Source: Micromussa lordhowensis (taxonomy: Eukaryota; Cnidaria; Anthozoa; Scleractinia; Lobophylliidae). Taken from it: 64,000 nt of DNA. Below are positions 1 through 10,526 of this stretch, piece by piece. The stretch lies in assembly GCA_964020085.1 (NCBI GenBank), contig OZ026605.1, positions 4,252,901-4,316,900 of the forward strand, in the 5' to 3' direction. The notes beneath the pieces are model-generated. The model searched no databases. It worked only from the letters and a program-made list of their open reading frames with translations, and had not been told where the DNA came from. A program made the translations under genes and the position numbers. Each line of letters begins with the position of its first letter. The stretch's first letter is position 1.

Positions 1-26
1 CTCTCCGCTGTGCTTGTAAAAGGGAT

Positions 27-2573
27 ATGTCCAGAGAAGCGAAGTTAGCGCAGAAAAAAATCCAGCATGCTCAACGAGCACAGGACAGCGAAGACTCTGA
101 AAGCAAGCGATGCGACCGCAATCTATTGGAAAAGAAACGTCGCGATAAATTCAACGGACTTATCGAAGAGCTCGCATCCTGTTTGGCGGATCGATGTCAT
201 ACAAAGAGAAGTACAGAGAAGAGCTCCATTCTGAAACTTACCGGTGAATATTTTCTTGAGCAGGAAAACTTGGCGGCTGAAAAGGCTGCGAATGAATCAA
301 TCAGAAATGTGAAACCTGCTTTCGTTACGGACGACGAGTTCGATTTCGTTTACCTGGAATCGATGAACATGATGGTGTTTGCTTTCGATCAAACAGGGAA
401 GGTTGTTTATATTTCAGACAATGCTCTGTCGACCTTAGGGTATTTACCGGCTCACATCTTACAACGTGACGTGTTTGAATTTATTGATACACAGAATCAC
501 TATACTTTCCAGGGAATACTATCCGTTTGGAAAGACAGCTCAAGCCATAACATGACACGTTTTGAACCGTTTTGGTGTCAATTCCGACGAGGTCCGTTCG
601 GTCGAGGGAAAGATTTTGAAACAGTCCTTTGCTTTGGAGCAATAGTAAGAAATTTATTGAGGGAAGATGATGAAAATTTCAATGAAGTTTCCGAAGCCCT
701 TATTATGCTAGCGAGACCTTTGAATGCCGTTCCAGTTGAAAAAACACTGCTTAATGCTGATGGTCGGCAAACGGAATTTACATCAACATTAAACATGGAA
801 GCGAAATACGATTACCTGGACAAGCGCGTTGCGGCCGTTCTCGGTTTTTTCCCTTCGGAGCTAAGTGGAAGTTCTTTGTACGAATTCTGCCACGTCGACG
901 ACCTGGACGATTTGGTCGAATACCACAAAGTTTTGCTTTTTACGGGAAGAATAACAACAAGTTATTACCGCCACATGACAAAGGGACAATCGTGGGTTTG
1001 GCTTCGATCTCGCTATCATTTATCTTACAGCGGCTGGACTTCCAAGCCCCAGGCGGTAACCTGTCTGACTTGGGTGGTTCCTTTCCGTGAAGTTTGCGCA
1101 AAACAAGCAGAGATCTTGTCACGGGACAAAGAAAGCTTCGCGCAGATTTTAAATGGAACAAACGGCATAGACGGAAAGTCGACTTCTTCAAATAGCTCCA
1201 TGAATGTGCCGGCTGTTGCTTCCCCGGGTTTGGAAAACGAAGCTGGAGAAAAGATTCAATATCGCTCACCGTTGAGGAGATCGAGCGCTGAAGATCCGAC
1301 GCTGGAATCATCGGTGGCCCGGACTCCTGGATCGGAGGAAACCCAGAGCGACTGCAAATTGATGGTGCCGATGTCAACTGATATGGATGATAATCAGCCA
1401 ATTGATTTTCAAGAAAGCTTCCAGTTTCTAAATAGCCTGAATTTGCCTATGGACCTAACAGGTGCTCAACAATCTCTTCACCGATTTCTGTTGAAAAAAT
1501 ACACGCAAGTAACAAACTCTGTTAACAAACAGGTGGAGGAACTCAGCAAAATTCAAAAGCAGATCAAGATTCAAGGAGAGATTAGCGACCTTGTAGAGCG
1601 ACTCGAGGAGGAAAGATCTGCAAATGACGTCGGGAATGAATATGCCACGACTAAAGAAATGCTCTCAAAATTTGAAGAAATGCGTCGGGTTTGTTTGGGT
1701 ACACAAGCTGTGAAAGCTACCACCGAAAGTGCTGCCATTTGCTCCAAGCGGCTTCAAGAGATTGATGTTCAAAGTCGTCCTAAAGAGCTTGAAAGCGCTG
1801 TCACTTCAGAAACAAATCAACAGATGACAAAAGAAGTAGTTGAACAAAACCATTCACCGATGCAAGTGAAAGAGTCCAACTTCACACAAACGCGACCAGA
1901 CACGTTCTATAATCAAGAGAGCTGGCTTCAAACGCAAGCACAACAAGCTCAAATTCAACAGCAAGCCCTTCTGGTCAATCGCTCTCAAGAGGTCGAATAC
2001 GCCGTCACTTCGGAAGAAAATCACCATATGACCAACGCGGAAGAGAGGCAGAGAAAATCACTCATACAACTGGCGCCATCAAAGCCCACACAAACTCAAC
2101 CGGACATTTTCTTTAACCAAGAACGTTGGCTTCGGACGCAAGCGCGACAAGCTCACGCGGAACCAGATATTTCCATTAATCAAGAGCGCCAGTGGTTTCA
2201 AACACAAACGCAACAAGTTCAACTACAACAGCAAGCTTTCCTCGCGCAACAAATGATCAACTCGCAATATCTACCGCAGGACCAGCTGATACTGTTTCAG
2301 CAGCAACACTTGGTAGCTCAGCAATTACATCAAAAACAATTGGAGGCAGAAGCCCGTCAAACATTACAACAACAACAACGGCACGAACACTCTCCCAGCT
2401 CATCAACCAGCAATGTTTCGCTGCTCATAAATTCTCCCAACACTGTCTCGCAACAGGGAACATTACCCGGCGTTCATAGTGGCACGACAAGCGAACGCTC
2501 GTCGACAAGCCTACCACAGCAGCATTCTCCTTACAGTCCGAATGATTGTTTGTATGACTATCAATGGTTTTAG
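27..2573 (+). CDS. CLOCK-like: CLOCK/NPAS2-like bHLH-PAS transcription factor, intronless
   Basis: 848-aa uninterrupted ORF. The basic helix-loop-helix lies at about residues 30-80 (RNLLEKKRRDKFN, the E-box-binding basic pattern), PAS-A at about 105-210 and PAS-B at about 250-360 (EFTSTLNMEAKYDYLDKR, HVDDLDDLVEYH and YRHMTKGQSWVWL closely follow the CLOCK PAS-B pattern). A coiled coil follows at about 490-560, then a Gln-rich tail typical of CLOCK activation domains. By family, CLOCK dimerises with BMAL/CYCLE in the nucleus and activates E-box genes of the circadian loop. The tail contains an internal duplication of about 67 residues (AVTSE..Q/H.MT followed by PD.F.NQE.W.QTQ), with a third partial copy. 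The start is the first ATG of the frame; no intron is needed, whereas CLOCK genes are usually multi-exon. It converges on BCAT. NPAS2 or another class VII bHLH-PAS protein is the alternative. Confidence 0.85.
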   Translation: MSREAKLAQKKIQHAQRAQDSEDSESKRCDRNLLEKKRRDKFNGLIEELASCLADRCHTKRSTEKSSILKLTGEYFLEQENLAAEKAANESIRNVKPAFVTDDEFDFVYLESMNMMVFAFDQTGKVVYISDNALSTLGYLPAHILQRDVFEFIDTQNHYTFQGILSVWKDSSSHNMTRFEPFWCQFRRGPFGRGKDFETVLCFGAIVRNLLREDDENFNEVSEALIMLARPLNAVPVEKTLLNADGRQTEFTSTLNMEAKYDYLDKRVAAVLGFFPSELSGSSLYEFCHVDDLDDLVEYHKVLLFTGRITTSYYRHMTKGQSWVWLRSRYHLSYSGWTSKPQAVTCLTWVVPFREVCAKQAEILSRDKESFAQILNGTNGIDGKSTSSNSSMNVPAVASPGLENEAGEKIQYRSPLRRSSAEDPTLESSVARTPGSEETQSDCKLMVPMSTDMDDNQPIDFQESFQFLNSLNLPMDLTGAQQSLHRFLLKKYTQVTNSVNKQVEELSKIQKQIKIQGEISDLVERLEEERSANDVGNEYATTKEMLSKFEEMRRVCLGTQAVKATTESAAICSKRLQEIDVQSRPKELESAVTSETNQQMTKEVVEQNHSPMQVKESNFTQTRPDTFYNQESWLQTQAQQAQIQQQALLVNRSQEVEYAVTSEENHHMTNAEERQRKSLIQLAPSKPTQTQPDIFFNQERWLRTQARQAHAEPDISINQERQWFQTQTQQVQLQQQAFLAQQMINSQYLPQDQLILFQQQHLVAQQLHQKQLEAEARQTLQQQQRHEHSPSSSTSNVSLLINSPNTVSQQGTLPGVHSGTTSERSSTSLPQQHSPYSPNDCLYDYQWF

Positions 2574-2824
2574 CAACACAGTTCTGAGCATTCCGAACAC
2601 TTATATCCCTAATGCCTACATACGAAATCTCCTTTGCTGTTATCACCGTATTTTTTTGTTCTAGTTGAGCCGGGGAATTCGCTTCTGTATCAACACATCT
2701 CCCTTGATGATCCGTTGCTAAATTTCCTTTCCCTTAACGCCCCTAGTTTTGTTTTGTTTTGTTTTTTTTTGGGGGGGGGAGAAATGATGTAATTAATGAA
2801 TTTAAAAAATGTTACCCGAAAATT

Positions 2825-2830
2825 AATAAA
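2825..2830 (+). terminator. candidate polyadenylation signal of the CLOCK-like gene
   Basis: AATAAA lies 252 bases after the stop codon in an AT-rich stretch. It is the first canonical hexamer downstream of the ORF. A T-run and G-run (2747-2780) precede it. Cleavage site not verified. Confidence 0.4.
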
Positions 2831-2898
2831 TACGGAAAACAAAATACAGTGTAGACCAATTTCGATACATTAAAATTCTAACTTGTTTTTCCCGAGGC

Positions 2899-2978
2899 CT
2901 GGGGGATTGAAACAAACAAATGATTTATTTGTCCCACGATCCCAATGCGGTTTCTTTTGTTTTAATCCCCCAAGCCAC
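2899..2978. repeat. short imperfect inverted repeat
   Basis: GGCCTGGGGGATTGAAACAA and, about 40 bases on, TTGTTTTAATCCCCCAAGCC form an imperfect hairpin. It may be a worn MITE remnant. The rest of 2831-3750 shows no convincing gene; it is AT-rich with homopolymer runs. Confidence 0.4.
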
Positions 2979-3754
2979 GGTGAAAATTGAATATTTTTAA
3001 TAAATTGAGTTTCAGGTTTTTTTAACCGAATGAGCCGGGGAAAGAAACCAGGTGACGGGAGCTGCTGGTGTGAGGGTAAGGGATTGTAGTCGTTAATGGC
3101 GGTGTCGGCGCTGATTACTCCCTGCTTACGTACCAGATGAGTTGTCCAGTTGTCTGTCATGCCAGAACAGTGCATGTTGCGTTGCTTTTGACTCGTATTC
3201 CTCCCCCATCAAGATAAAAATAATTAAAACGCGGACACAATGATAAACTACTCACATTTTATGAAAGCTCAATAGTTTCCACACACAGTTTCCAGATAAA
3301 TAAAGTCGCACACATTGTATGAAATGTGATAACAATAAAAAGCAAAACAACAACATACTTCTGCTCAAAACCTACTTGTGATACCTATTTTTTTTTAATT
3401 TTAACCCAAGTCCACGGCACCCATAAAACTTACCCCTCATTTTACTGGGACAAAAAAAAATGAAATTAAAACGGATGACAAAGCCCTTGTCTTATTTGAA
3501 GTGCTTTCAAAAAACACTATCATTATTGTGTCAGAAATTCCAACTTTGGAAAATAGGAATTGTGAAATTGTCCCGATAAATAAGAATTGCATCCTATAAC
3601 ATTGTTTACCAACGAGATTGATCAAATCTGCTTCAAGCAAAGTGGAAAATTTAAAGGGCCTGTTGCACTAATCTGCGCGGGGGAGGGAGGAGGGGGACGG
3701 GGGGGGGGCGGTTTGATTATGTATAATTTTCTCAGTTGGGTAGGGTAGGGACTT

Positions 3755-3876
3755 TGAAAAACCACGACGGCAACGGTAACGAGAACGCCACAAAACAAAA
3801 GCTTTAATGAGCAGAACAATGGCTGTGTACGTGCATTATAGATCTTTGTACATTTCTTAGCAGTCCGCTTCACAAC
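3755..3876 (-). repeat. dispersed repeat, copy A (pair with 5437-5575)
   Basis: The reverse complement of this stretch aligns with 5437-5575 over roughly 120 bases (shared core around CACAGCCATTGT and GCTCATTAAA, followed by GTTCTCGT..CCGTT.CCGT). The family is unnamed here. An upstream G-rich run at 3676-3711 could form a G-quadruplex. Confidence 0.6.
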
Positions 3877-4184
3877 GACAACGTGAAATAACCAAGTTCT
3901 GCTTATTTTGAAGAACGGAGGCTAATTTTTCGTATTTTCTTTTCGAATTGAACGCTGGTATTACATATTAAGCTAGAGCACGTTCTGAGACCGATAGACG
4001 CACTGAACAGATCCAGACATCTGTGAAATTCGACGGCTGAAAAATTCATTTTTTTCTAGGCGTCGTCGCACATTTCCCTTTCGTAAACGATCTTTGCCAT
4101 TTTCGCGACACTTAGAAATTTTTTACAACTGTACACGAATTTTTCTCTACTAAATTAAAGAAAAAGGAAAATTTGCAAGTAACC

Positions 4185-4258
4185 ACCTAGTATCGAACCC
4201 GGAACCTCTTTTTCCTGACATCCCTCTTATACCACTACACTACCAGGTTGATCCGCCA
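4185..4258 (-). other. tRNA-like relic, possible SINE head
   Basis: On the minus strand there is a box-A-like GGTAGTGTAGTGG and a box-B-like GGTTCGATAC at tRNA spacing, but acceptor arms do not pair well. Probably a decayed tRNA-derived SINE head rather than a functional tRNA. Confidence 0.35.
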
Positions 4259-4374
4259 AATTTCCCCAAAATTTAATTATAAAACGTGACATTCTTAAAC
4301 ATTAATAATAGAGTTGCCCCAAACATCAAATAAGAGCTAACCGCAAGCAAACCAGTGTGAATATGAACAATTAA

Positions 4375-4919
4375 AGTGTATATGACAGATTTTTTTTTTA
4401 TTTGCTCGATAAAATTTCCACAATGTACTGAGAAGAATAGCAAAACAAATTTTTCGATAGCGATTTTCTTTGCTAGTGTTTTAATGTATCAAAAGCGTCA
4501 AATTTCACTTCCGGTGGGGTACAAAACCGCGAGACCAAAACCAGGAGACTGGGAATGATTGTGACGTCATTTCAGGACTGGAAGCTTTGCTAAAAACATA
4601 TTCCTTCGACATTTTCTGATTCTGAGCTAATAAATTTGCTAAAAAATGGTACAAAAGTGCACTGTTCATAAGAAAATAAGAAAATGACGGAGAAATCTGT
4701 TTTTATCCATGCTTCAAGTCCTGAAATGACGTCACAATCATTCCCAGTCTCCTGGTTTTGGTCTCGCGGTTTTGTACCCCACCGGAAGTGAAATTTGACA
4801 CTTTTGATACATTAAAACACCGGCAAGGAAAATTGCTATTGAAATATTTTATTGCTTTTCTTATTAGTGCATTGTGGAAAATTTATTGAGCAAATAAAAA
4901 AAAATCTGTCATATACACT
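4375..4919. mobile_element. TTAA-flanked foldback MITE (family 1)
   Basis: The two ends are inverted copies of about 205 bp each (4375-4580 and 4711-4919), starting AGTGTATATGACAG and bounded on both sides by TTAA (4371-4374 and 4920-4923). TTAA duplication is the hallmark of piggyBac-type transposition. There is no coding capacity. Its terminal AGTG is shared with the element at 62483-63308. Confidence 0.8.
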
Positions 4920-5221
4920 TTAAGCATTTGGTGAGTGCATTTTACTCCATCAACAAATTATACCAGTTTCTACCTTGTCCAGGCCTAAACTAAAGCAGAT
5001 ATGGCATCAACCAATTACGAAAATGGCATAAACCGTTTACGAAAATGGCATCGACCGTTAAAAATGGCATAGACCGTTTACGAAAGGGAAATCAGCGGCG
5101 TCGTCCTTGGCGTCGCCGTCGTCGTTGCTTAATCTGGCGTTACTCTAAACCCATTTAGTTTGTTTTTCTTTGTCTCGAAACTGAATATGGAACACAGCGT
5201 CATAGCCGAAATATAAATTTG

Positions 5222-5369
5222 AAACAATTATTGGATGAGGTTTTTTGTGAATAATCGAGGTCGAGGTAAGTGTTATCAGCCTCAGCCTTCGGCTTCGGCT
5301 GCGGCTGATAACACTTACCGAGACCTTGATTATTCTGGATATCACAAAAACCGAATCTAATAATTGTTT
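5222..5369. repeat. foldback hairpin element
   Basis: Inverted arms of about 60-65 bp (AAACAATTATT..GGT.TTTGTGA..AAT.GAGGTC..GGTAAGTGTTATCAGCC) surround a 20-base GC-rich loop. Perfect pairing runs to about 20 bases near the loop. Non-coding MITE-like structure. Confidence 0.7.
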
Positions 5370-5436
5370 ATTATCCGTCGTGGTTCACGTTCTCCAGAGA
5401 ACGCAGAATTCGGCCTTTTCATGTTGTTGTTTTGCA

Positions 5437-5575
5437 GAGGAGGACAAAGAAATGTACCAAGAATTATAACGCACGTGCACAGCCATTGTATTGCTCATTA
5501 AACCTCGTTTAGCGACGTTCTCGTCGCCGTTTCCGTTGCGGTTTTCTTAAACTCCCTAATATTAAAGTTGATTTC
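5437..5575 (+). repeat. dispersed repeat, copy B (pair with 3755-3876)
   Basis: Plus-strand homolog of the minus-strand repeat near 3.8 kb, sharing the CACAGCCATTGT..TGCTCATTAAA core and the adjacent CGTT-rich tract. Confidence 0.6.
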
Positions 5576-5638
5576 ACAACCGACCGAAAACGAAAGTGAA
5601 ATCATCCCGGACGTCGCGTGGTGCTGTCGAACAACATC

Positions 5639-5784
5639 AGTGGCGGATCCAGACCTTGAGCTAAGGGGTGGGGGGGAGGGGGGACGGTCTTGATTTACTT
5701 GCCATGGCGGCCATTTTCCCTTCAGTCATTTCTTCTTTTTTTACCCAAAATAAGGGGGGGGGGCCTCCCCTAGATCCGCCACTG
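5639..5784. mobile_element. short hAT-like MITE
   Basis: 146-bp element with termini CAGTGGCGGATC and GATCCGCCACTG, a terminal motif widespread among animal hAT non-autonomous elements. A possible AACAT duplication flanks it, shorter than the usual 8 bp of hAT. The interior is G-rich with no ORF. A related element lies at 47018-47309. Confidence 0.65.
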
Positions 5785-5950
5785 AACATGCGCATTTACA
5801 CTGTAAAACAGACCCTTTAAACTGAACATACCTTTGGAAGGATTAAATAATTGATAGTCGACTGGAGTTAAAATATATGAAAAATACGTTTTTTGTATAT
5901 TTATACAGAGTTCACGAAAGATTGATTTCCATACGCTTGCTGACAGCAAA

Positions 5951-6604
5951 GTACACTCTTTTTTATAAGAATATATTTTATAAGAATATCGAAGCTGAAA
6001 TTTACGAAATTTTAAGAATATTTTAAGAGTAAAACCCGAGGCGGAGGTTTTGAAAAGATTTTAATTTTGTGTGTAGAAAATTTGTAAATACAATAAAATG
6101 GACCATTTCCGAGTTACCTAAAGCCTCTCTTTCAAAGCGAGGCCTGATGCACAACCATTCATAAGAAAATGAGTTTAATTTGCATGTGAATGAAACATCA
6201 TTTTTTCATATGAAAGGATGAGCACTAAGACTCGCTTTGAGAAAGAGGCTAAAGGTAATTCGGAAATGGCCTATTATATGTTTTTAACTAAATCGTATAA
6301 AATTATTCCTTTCTCTACACGGCAAAACTCGCCAAAAAGCGACAAAAACAGCACCAGCTGTATGTTCTATGCTAATAACATTTCTGCAGAAGTTAAGTGT
6401 GTCAAATCAGGCTTCAGTGCCTGCAGACTGGCTCCAAAACTACTTTATAACATGACTAAAGCAAAGCGCGCGTTTTGATTTGTTAATGTCATACGCTACA
6501 ATCTAAGAATACTCACAAGAATATTTTCAGCCTAAAATCCGAAGAAAAATAAGAATATTCAGCCTCGGCCGGAAAAACAATACTCTTATAAAAAAAGAGT
6601 GTAC
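5951..6604. mobile_element. MITE with GTACACTCTT termini
   Basis: Terminal inverted repeats of about 20 bp (GTACACTCTTTTTTATAAGA and its complement at 6585-6604), 654 bp long, no transposase. It lies about 140 bases beyond the BCAT stop codon, so it may fall in the BCAT 3' UTR. Another inverted-repeat element (6100-6272) is nested in it. Confidence 0.65.
6100..6272. mobile_element. nested foldback MITE
   Basis: Inverted arms of about 45 bp (GGACCATTTCCGAGTTACC..AAAGCCTC..CTCAAAGCGAG, imperfect) surround a centre of about 80 bp. It sits inside the 5951-6604 element. Confidence 0.6.
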
Positions 6605-6741
6605 GGACTTGTCGTATAGCGCGCCTGTGAAAACAAACTTCGCGGCCTAAGATTCGAAGTGTGCTAAGACTAGTTTTGTTCCAATGGAATTGCTTTGTTC
6701 TGTACAAAATAGGTCTAATTGTTGCTTGCATTCTTCGTCGT

Positions 6742-9700
6742 TTAATCGACTATTTCGCTCCAAGGAGACGGAGTACGACCATACTGAAAGAAAATATACA
6801 ACAAAATGGTTCCATGAGTTTAAATGACACTCTGTGCTAGAATCAAACTATTAATTCTCTTTTTTAATTGCCATATGTTTATTTTAAGCTAGTTACAAGA
6901 GTTTGGTCGAACATATTTTTACGGTTTTATTTCTTCGTTTTCTCCTTAGTTTTAGTTTCAAACACTCAAGACAGTGTACTTCGCAACGTGTGCTTGGAAA
7001 TGTGGTCAAATGAGGTCTTTCGTGTTTGATATATTACGTCAAACACGAGAGACAGTTTCATCGGGATATAAAAACACTGAGAAGAGAGTTGAAAATACGA
7101 CGCTCAGCGGAGTATTTTTGACGAAATTCGAGGTGTTTGGATAGCTGATGAAACACTGTCTCGAGTGTTTGATATATCTTCTCAATCGGAACAAAAACTA
7201 AGGAGTAAACGGAGAAGTAAAATTGTCAAAATCTATGCTAATTAAGACCGGGTATCCAAACCTCCATCACGGTTGTGATGTTCTTTGTTTTAACTTGATG
7301 AATTATTAAAAATATATATATGTATATATATTAAGGAGTTTGAGAAATATCACCCTCAGACTGCATTCCCTCCATCTATTATTATTCTAAGCTTTAATGT
7401 ATTTTTTTATATAATAAAAGCACTTTTCAAGGCAGTCATATTGGTCCTCCCTAGCACTATAAAAATTAAACTTGTTGCTAAAACACGCCAGTATTTTTTT
7501 CTAGTCTTGTACGTTCTCTCGTCAAAGCTACCTTACGTAGACGGTACCTGGATTGCAGTAAGTTCTTCGTAAAATCTTTTGGTAATCTCTAAGTTCTCCA
7601 TGGTAGGAATCATAATGTTCTAAACAAAGAAAAATAAGCGCTACAATGAGAGAAACTTATGGGCCGCCTTCACCACCAAAAATACAAACAATACAAACAG
7701 TCTAGCATAAACAGAAATGGTTTAAACGTCCTTTGTTAGTTGATACAGGTTATATGGAAATGATGCAGTTCCAATGCACTTGGACCGGTTGTCTTTGGTG
7801 GAATGGGATACTCAACCAGTAAATGGTTTAGACAGTTTAGAAACTGTCTAGCCGCCCTTGTCAAAAAGGTACAATGAACACCCGATTGATTCAGTCTAAA
7901 TGTAAGTAGTTTAGCTCCAGTTTGTTAAATGGTACAACATAAAAAGATCTGGTTATGTCAAAGAACGAATAGGCTAGCTCTTTCTGTTCAAGCGGCACAG
8001 CATAGTTTAAACTGGGCTAGAGTGATGTCAAATGGGATAGCGTTACATGAAATGGCAGAGCATAGTAACAATTGATACAGGGTAAGATGCCCGGGGTAAG
8101 ATGAAATAGCTGAGCATGAAATGGCACAGAGTCGAGCGAAACAGTTCAGCGTGATGTCGAATGAGTCAGCCCCGGATGAAATGGCACAGTATTTGGTGAA
8201 GTTATACAGCGTAATATCAAATAGCACAGCTTTGCGTGAAATAGCTTGGCATACATTCAGACGGTGCAGCCTAAGACCACGTACACAGCTCGGCGTGAAG
8301 TGGTACAGCGTAACATCAAATGGCACAGCGTTGCGTGAAATGGTTCAGCATACATCCAGTCTGATTAGGGCGATAATAAGTGAGCAGAACATGTTCAGAA
8401 CTAGCTCAGCAATGCAATGCATGAAACATAGTATCTGAAGCAATAGAGTATTGCTACGAAGTTGGTCTAGCGTGAAACTGGGTATAGGTGGCGTGACATC
8501 AGTGCGCCGAAACCACCAAAAATACAAAACACGAATGGAACAGCCAAGAGTAAACTGAGACAGAGGTCGGTATGACGTCACACTTGTGAAATTTTGGCGC
8601 CAAACATTGAGAGCTCATTCAGTCAGCGTGATGTCTGTAACCTCGTTTCATCCTATTTTGGTAAGTCTCCTTCCTTATTTCGTTTCACAAGGCTGTATGA
8701 ATTCCCTGCAGTTCAAGAATAAATGCTTATGTTATTTCACGGAATATCATTTCACCACAAAAATCCGACACAATAATATTACATTTCCATGTGCTCTCTG
8801 CTGTATTAAATTCCATTGTTTCACTGATTGTCGATGTTCCCATCGTCATTTTAAACTCCGTTGTACTTTTTGAATTAATTGGATCGTTGATAAACTCTTG
8901 TAGTCGGTCAAGGCTGCGAAAAGTACCGTCTACTAGACGAGAGAACTGTTTATTACATAACTGCTGTTCAATGATTAAATTTTGTGTCACGCAATAATCA
9001 GTAACGTAACATAGGAAGTCCTCTCTCGGTTGCTGGAGGTAAACAAAGGGAGAATATTGCAATAAATATTGCATTGAAATTAAAAAAAATCAGCTATGAA
9101 ATTAAATCCCTGATCTCACAACTCTAAATGTCCTTAAACTTACTCCAAGCAATGGCAAAAAACAGAGAGAGGAGAAAAAGAAAAGGGGAGTAAGAGAGTG
9201 GATGAAAAAAAAAATACTGACACTCCGTCTACTTCTAGGTTACGTCTAGGTTACCCGGAGAAGTTAATTGAGACGACTCTCTTAGAAGTGAAATTTGATG
9301 GGAGGAAATTAGCCCTCCAACCAAAACAAAAAGAAGGCAAAAGAAATTTTTGCTTTTGTCACAACATATCAACCATCAGTTCCAAATCTAAACAAATTCT
9401 CATGAAAAAATGGCATTTAATTGAACAACAACCATTACTGAGCGAAATCTACAGAGATCCGCCCCTCATTTCATACAAAAGAGGGCGTTCGCTCAAAGAT
9501 ATACTCGTGAAAGCCAAGCTATGAAAAAGGCTTAAACACGCGCTTGGGAGTCGTGCAGGCCTGTCAACCCCATTTTACACTGTGGAAGATATAGCGTTTT
9601 CACAAAAAAATCACAGCGGCTAGATTATAGATGTCAATGTGTTGATGGAAATACAAAACTTCACAGGCAGAATGAAACAGAAGATACATATGAAGCTTTG

Positions 9701-10492
9701 GAATAGGAGACTGTTTGACAGTCCATTCCCACGCCTGTCTGTTTTTAAGAGAAAGCGACTGCTCGCAGGGTAAAAAAAAAATGTCTGGCAAGTAACTCTA
9801 ACTCTCCTTAGTACTGCGGCAAAATAAAGCAAAAGTGATGGCGTATACCACAACTAAAACCAGTGAAGTTCTCCTCTTTATACCTCTAAAAAACAATAAC
9901 TGTTGCTCCGATATCGAAAACTTGGGTCTTCCGCGTTGCCCATCCGCAGTCATTCAATAGTGGTGCTTGATAGCTGTGAAAAGGCTGTTGAAGATTCTGA
10001 TTTGCAATGAGTTGTTTGCGTGCTTGGTCAATTAAATCAATGGCATCTAGAGTAGACTTGCCACAAGTCGACCTTATTGAAAGGACTTTTAGAAAGTCTA
10101 CATCTAGAGGTACGTCCCCATTAATCAACGCGGTCTCATACAGAACCTCTAGCCTTAAACTAACGGTCTGTTGGTCACTCCCTTCGAGGCCATTTATTAT
10201 TTCGTGCAAGCTGTTTGAGAGTTCCCGTCGAAAGTCCATGTGCTTAGAATGCATGCACAACAGCTGAAAAAAAAAAAGAAATGGATACTAAAATTCCAGA
10301 AAGTAAAAAGAGTAGAAAACACTACATGAAGATACACAAGCTATGAAGATTAGACAAAAAAAGGGAAAAGGAGAGCCATAAAATGTAGTTAAACTAGTTG
10401 ATAAGAAAAAACTACTGATGAAAGTGAAGAATGATCCTCGCAGTGAATTTTCCAATTTAAGCAACTGGAAAGAAGAAGCCTGAAAAAAATCA

Positions 10493-10526
<34 letters not shown>

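Noticed and set aside
940..1401. Minus-strand 153-codon ORF under the CLOCK-like gene
   Set aside because: Antisense shadow of the PAS-B region and linker; no motif.
2192..2479. Second plus-strand frame in the Gln-rich tail
   Set aside because: Alternative frame of CAA/CAG-rich DNA gives Thr/Ser-rich sequence; a known composition artefact.
7544..7619. Reading BCAT exon 11 through to an in-frame TAA (near 7533) as the gene end
   Set aside because: A consensus donor follows CCAG, and a short final exon at 6742-6783 gives the conserved YG..S.WS C-terminus.
8121..8438. 105-codon ORF repeated exactly on the other strand at 11764-12081, with several other mirrored ORFs
   Set aside because: They exist in both arms of the giant foldback and consist of degenerate tandem repeats; mirror identity comes from the inverted repeat, not from coding constraint.
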